Assembly (NCBI RefSeq): GCF_900156105.1
Contig: NZ_FTMS01000013.1
Span: 56,709 to 120,708 of the forward strand
Origin: Alkalispirochaeta americana
Lineage (GTDB): Bacteria; Spirochaetota; Spirochaetia; DSM-27196; Alkalispirochaetaceae
Reading direction: 5' to 3'
Length of the DNA: 64,000 bases
Shown piece after piece: positions 63,882 through 64,000 of the stretch. A model generated the notes under the pieces. The model was not told where the DNA came from and searched no databases. It saw only the letters and a program-made list of their open reading frames with translations. Position 1 is the stretch's first letter. Each line of letters starts with the position of its first letter. A program made the translations under genes and the position numbers.

Positions 63882-64000
63882 ATGCAAGCTATCCATCAAG
63901 ATATCGACCTTCTGGGAAACTGGGAAGGCTATTACGTTCGTGGTATCAGAATTCCGCAGAACCAGAATCGAAAGATCCGTATCGAACTCCATCCGAAACA
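63882..64000 (+). CDS. N-terminus of a possible ISL3-type transposase (cut by window edge)
   Basis: An open frame from the ATG at 63882, with GGAGG five bases upstream, runs off the window. The visible 39 residues include DIDLLGNWEGYYV and NRKIRIELHPK. The pattern LLG...V..I...NRKI.IEL.PK resembles the start of ISL3-family transposases, whose zinc finger would come next. The stretch is poorer in GC than the flanking genes, as expected for acquired DNA. No terminal inverted repeat could be fixed. Confidence 0.4.
   Translation, partial: MQAIHQDIDLLGNWEGYYVRGIRIPQNQNRKIRIELHPK

Overview
The window is typical of a GC-rich, free-living member of the Spirochaetales (Spirochaeta-like). Pointers are the block murG-cvpA-clamp loader-histidine kinase-NtrC regulator, which to my memory is also found in Borrelia and Treponema, a groES gene with no groEL beside it, many lipoproteins and TPR proteins, and a short RpoD/RpoS-like sigma factor. 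It is almost entirely chromosomal housekeeping sequence. The only mobile-element candidate is a truncated gene at the right edge. I saw no rRNA, tRNA or CRISPR.

Layout. 1-3.7 kb: pyruvate phosphate dikinase (cut by the left edge) and a group-2 sigma factor preceded by an apparently perfect sigma-54 promoter. 3.7-9 kb: groES, a RadC/JAMM-DinG fusion helicase, and asd-lysC. 9-21.5 kb: one long, tightly packed minus-strand block (rnhA, comM, htrA, uvrB, SH3 lipoprotein, DUF445, murG, cvpA, holB-like, PAS kinase, NtrC-type regulator). 21.5-26.2 kb: an orphan HsdS-like protein convergent with a 1347-residue membrane sensor that carries about 30 acidic 12-residue repeats. 26-35.8 kb: yjbQ, a cytidylate-kinase-like gene, yicC, murC, cheY, rsmE, tetR, pspC, udk, a hybrid kinase and a metallophosphatase. 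35.8-43.8 kb: rrf2-cysK-metY (sulfur amino acids), a two-domain M16 peptidase, a GyrI-like protein, 5-formyl-THF cyclo-ligase and an LPP20 lipoprotein. 43.9-53.1 kb: GAF-enzyme I, algH, three TPR proteins, a phosphoesterase and a ParB-like protein. 53-64 kb: a lipoprotein, rpsU, recJ, recO, lon, an M15 peptidase, a U32 peptidase, DUF1015, an FtsB-like protein and the start of a probable transposase.

How parts may work together. The PAS kinase and NtrC regulator could activate RpoN at the -24/-12 site in front of the sigma gene 6 kb away. This would resemble the Borrelia Hk2-Rrp2-RpoN-RpoS cascade, but in a non-parasitic spirochaete. Rrf2 next to cysK-metY suggests CymR-like control of cysteine supply. 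asd-lysC, murC, murG and the M15 peptidase serve diaminopimelate and peptidoglycan metabolism. UvrB, RecJ, RecO, RNase HI, ComM and DinG are DNA maintenance genes.

Two features recur at the sequence level. At least eleven genes without a Shine-Dalgarno site have a promoter -10 element ending 6-9 nt before the start codon, which suggests leaderless mRNAs. Many intergenic gaps hold short tandem repeats with units of 7-18 bp. Other unusual points are a likely AUC start codon for rpsU, an rpsU terminator that doubles as the signal-peptide coding sequence of the next gene, and near-identical 168-bp units inside the acidic repeat gene.
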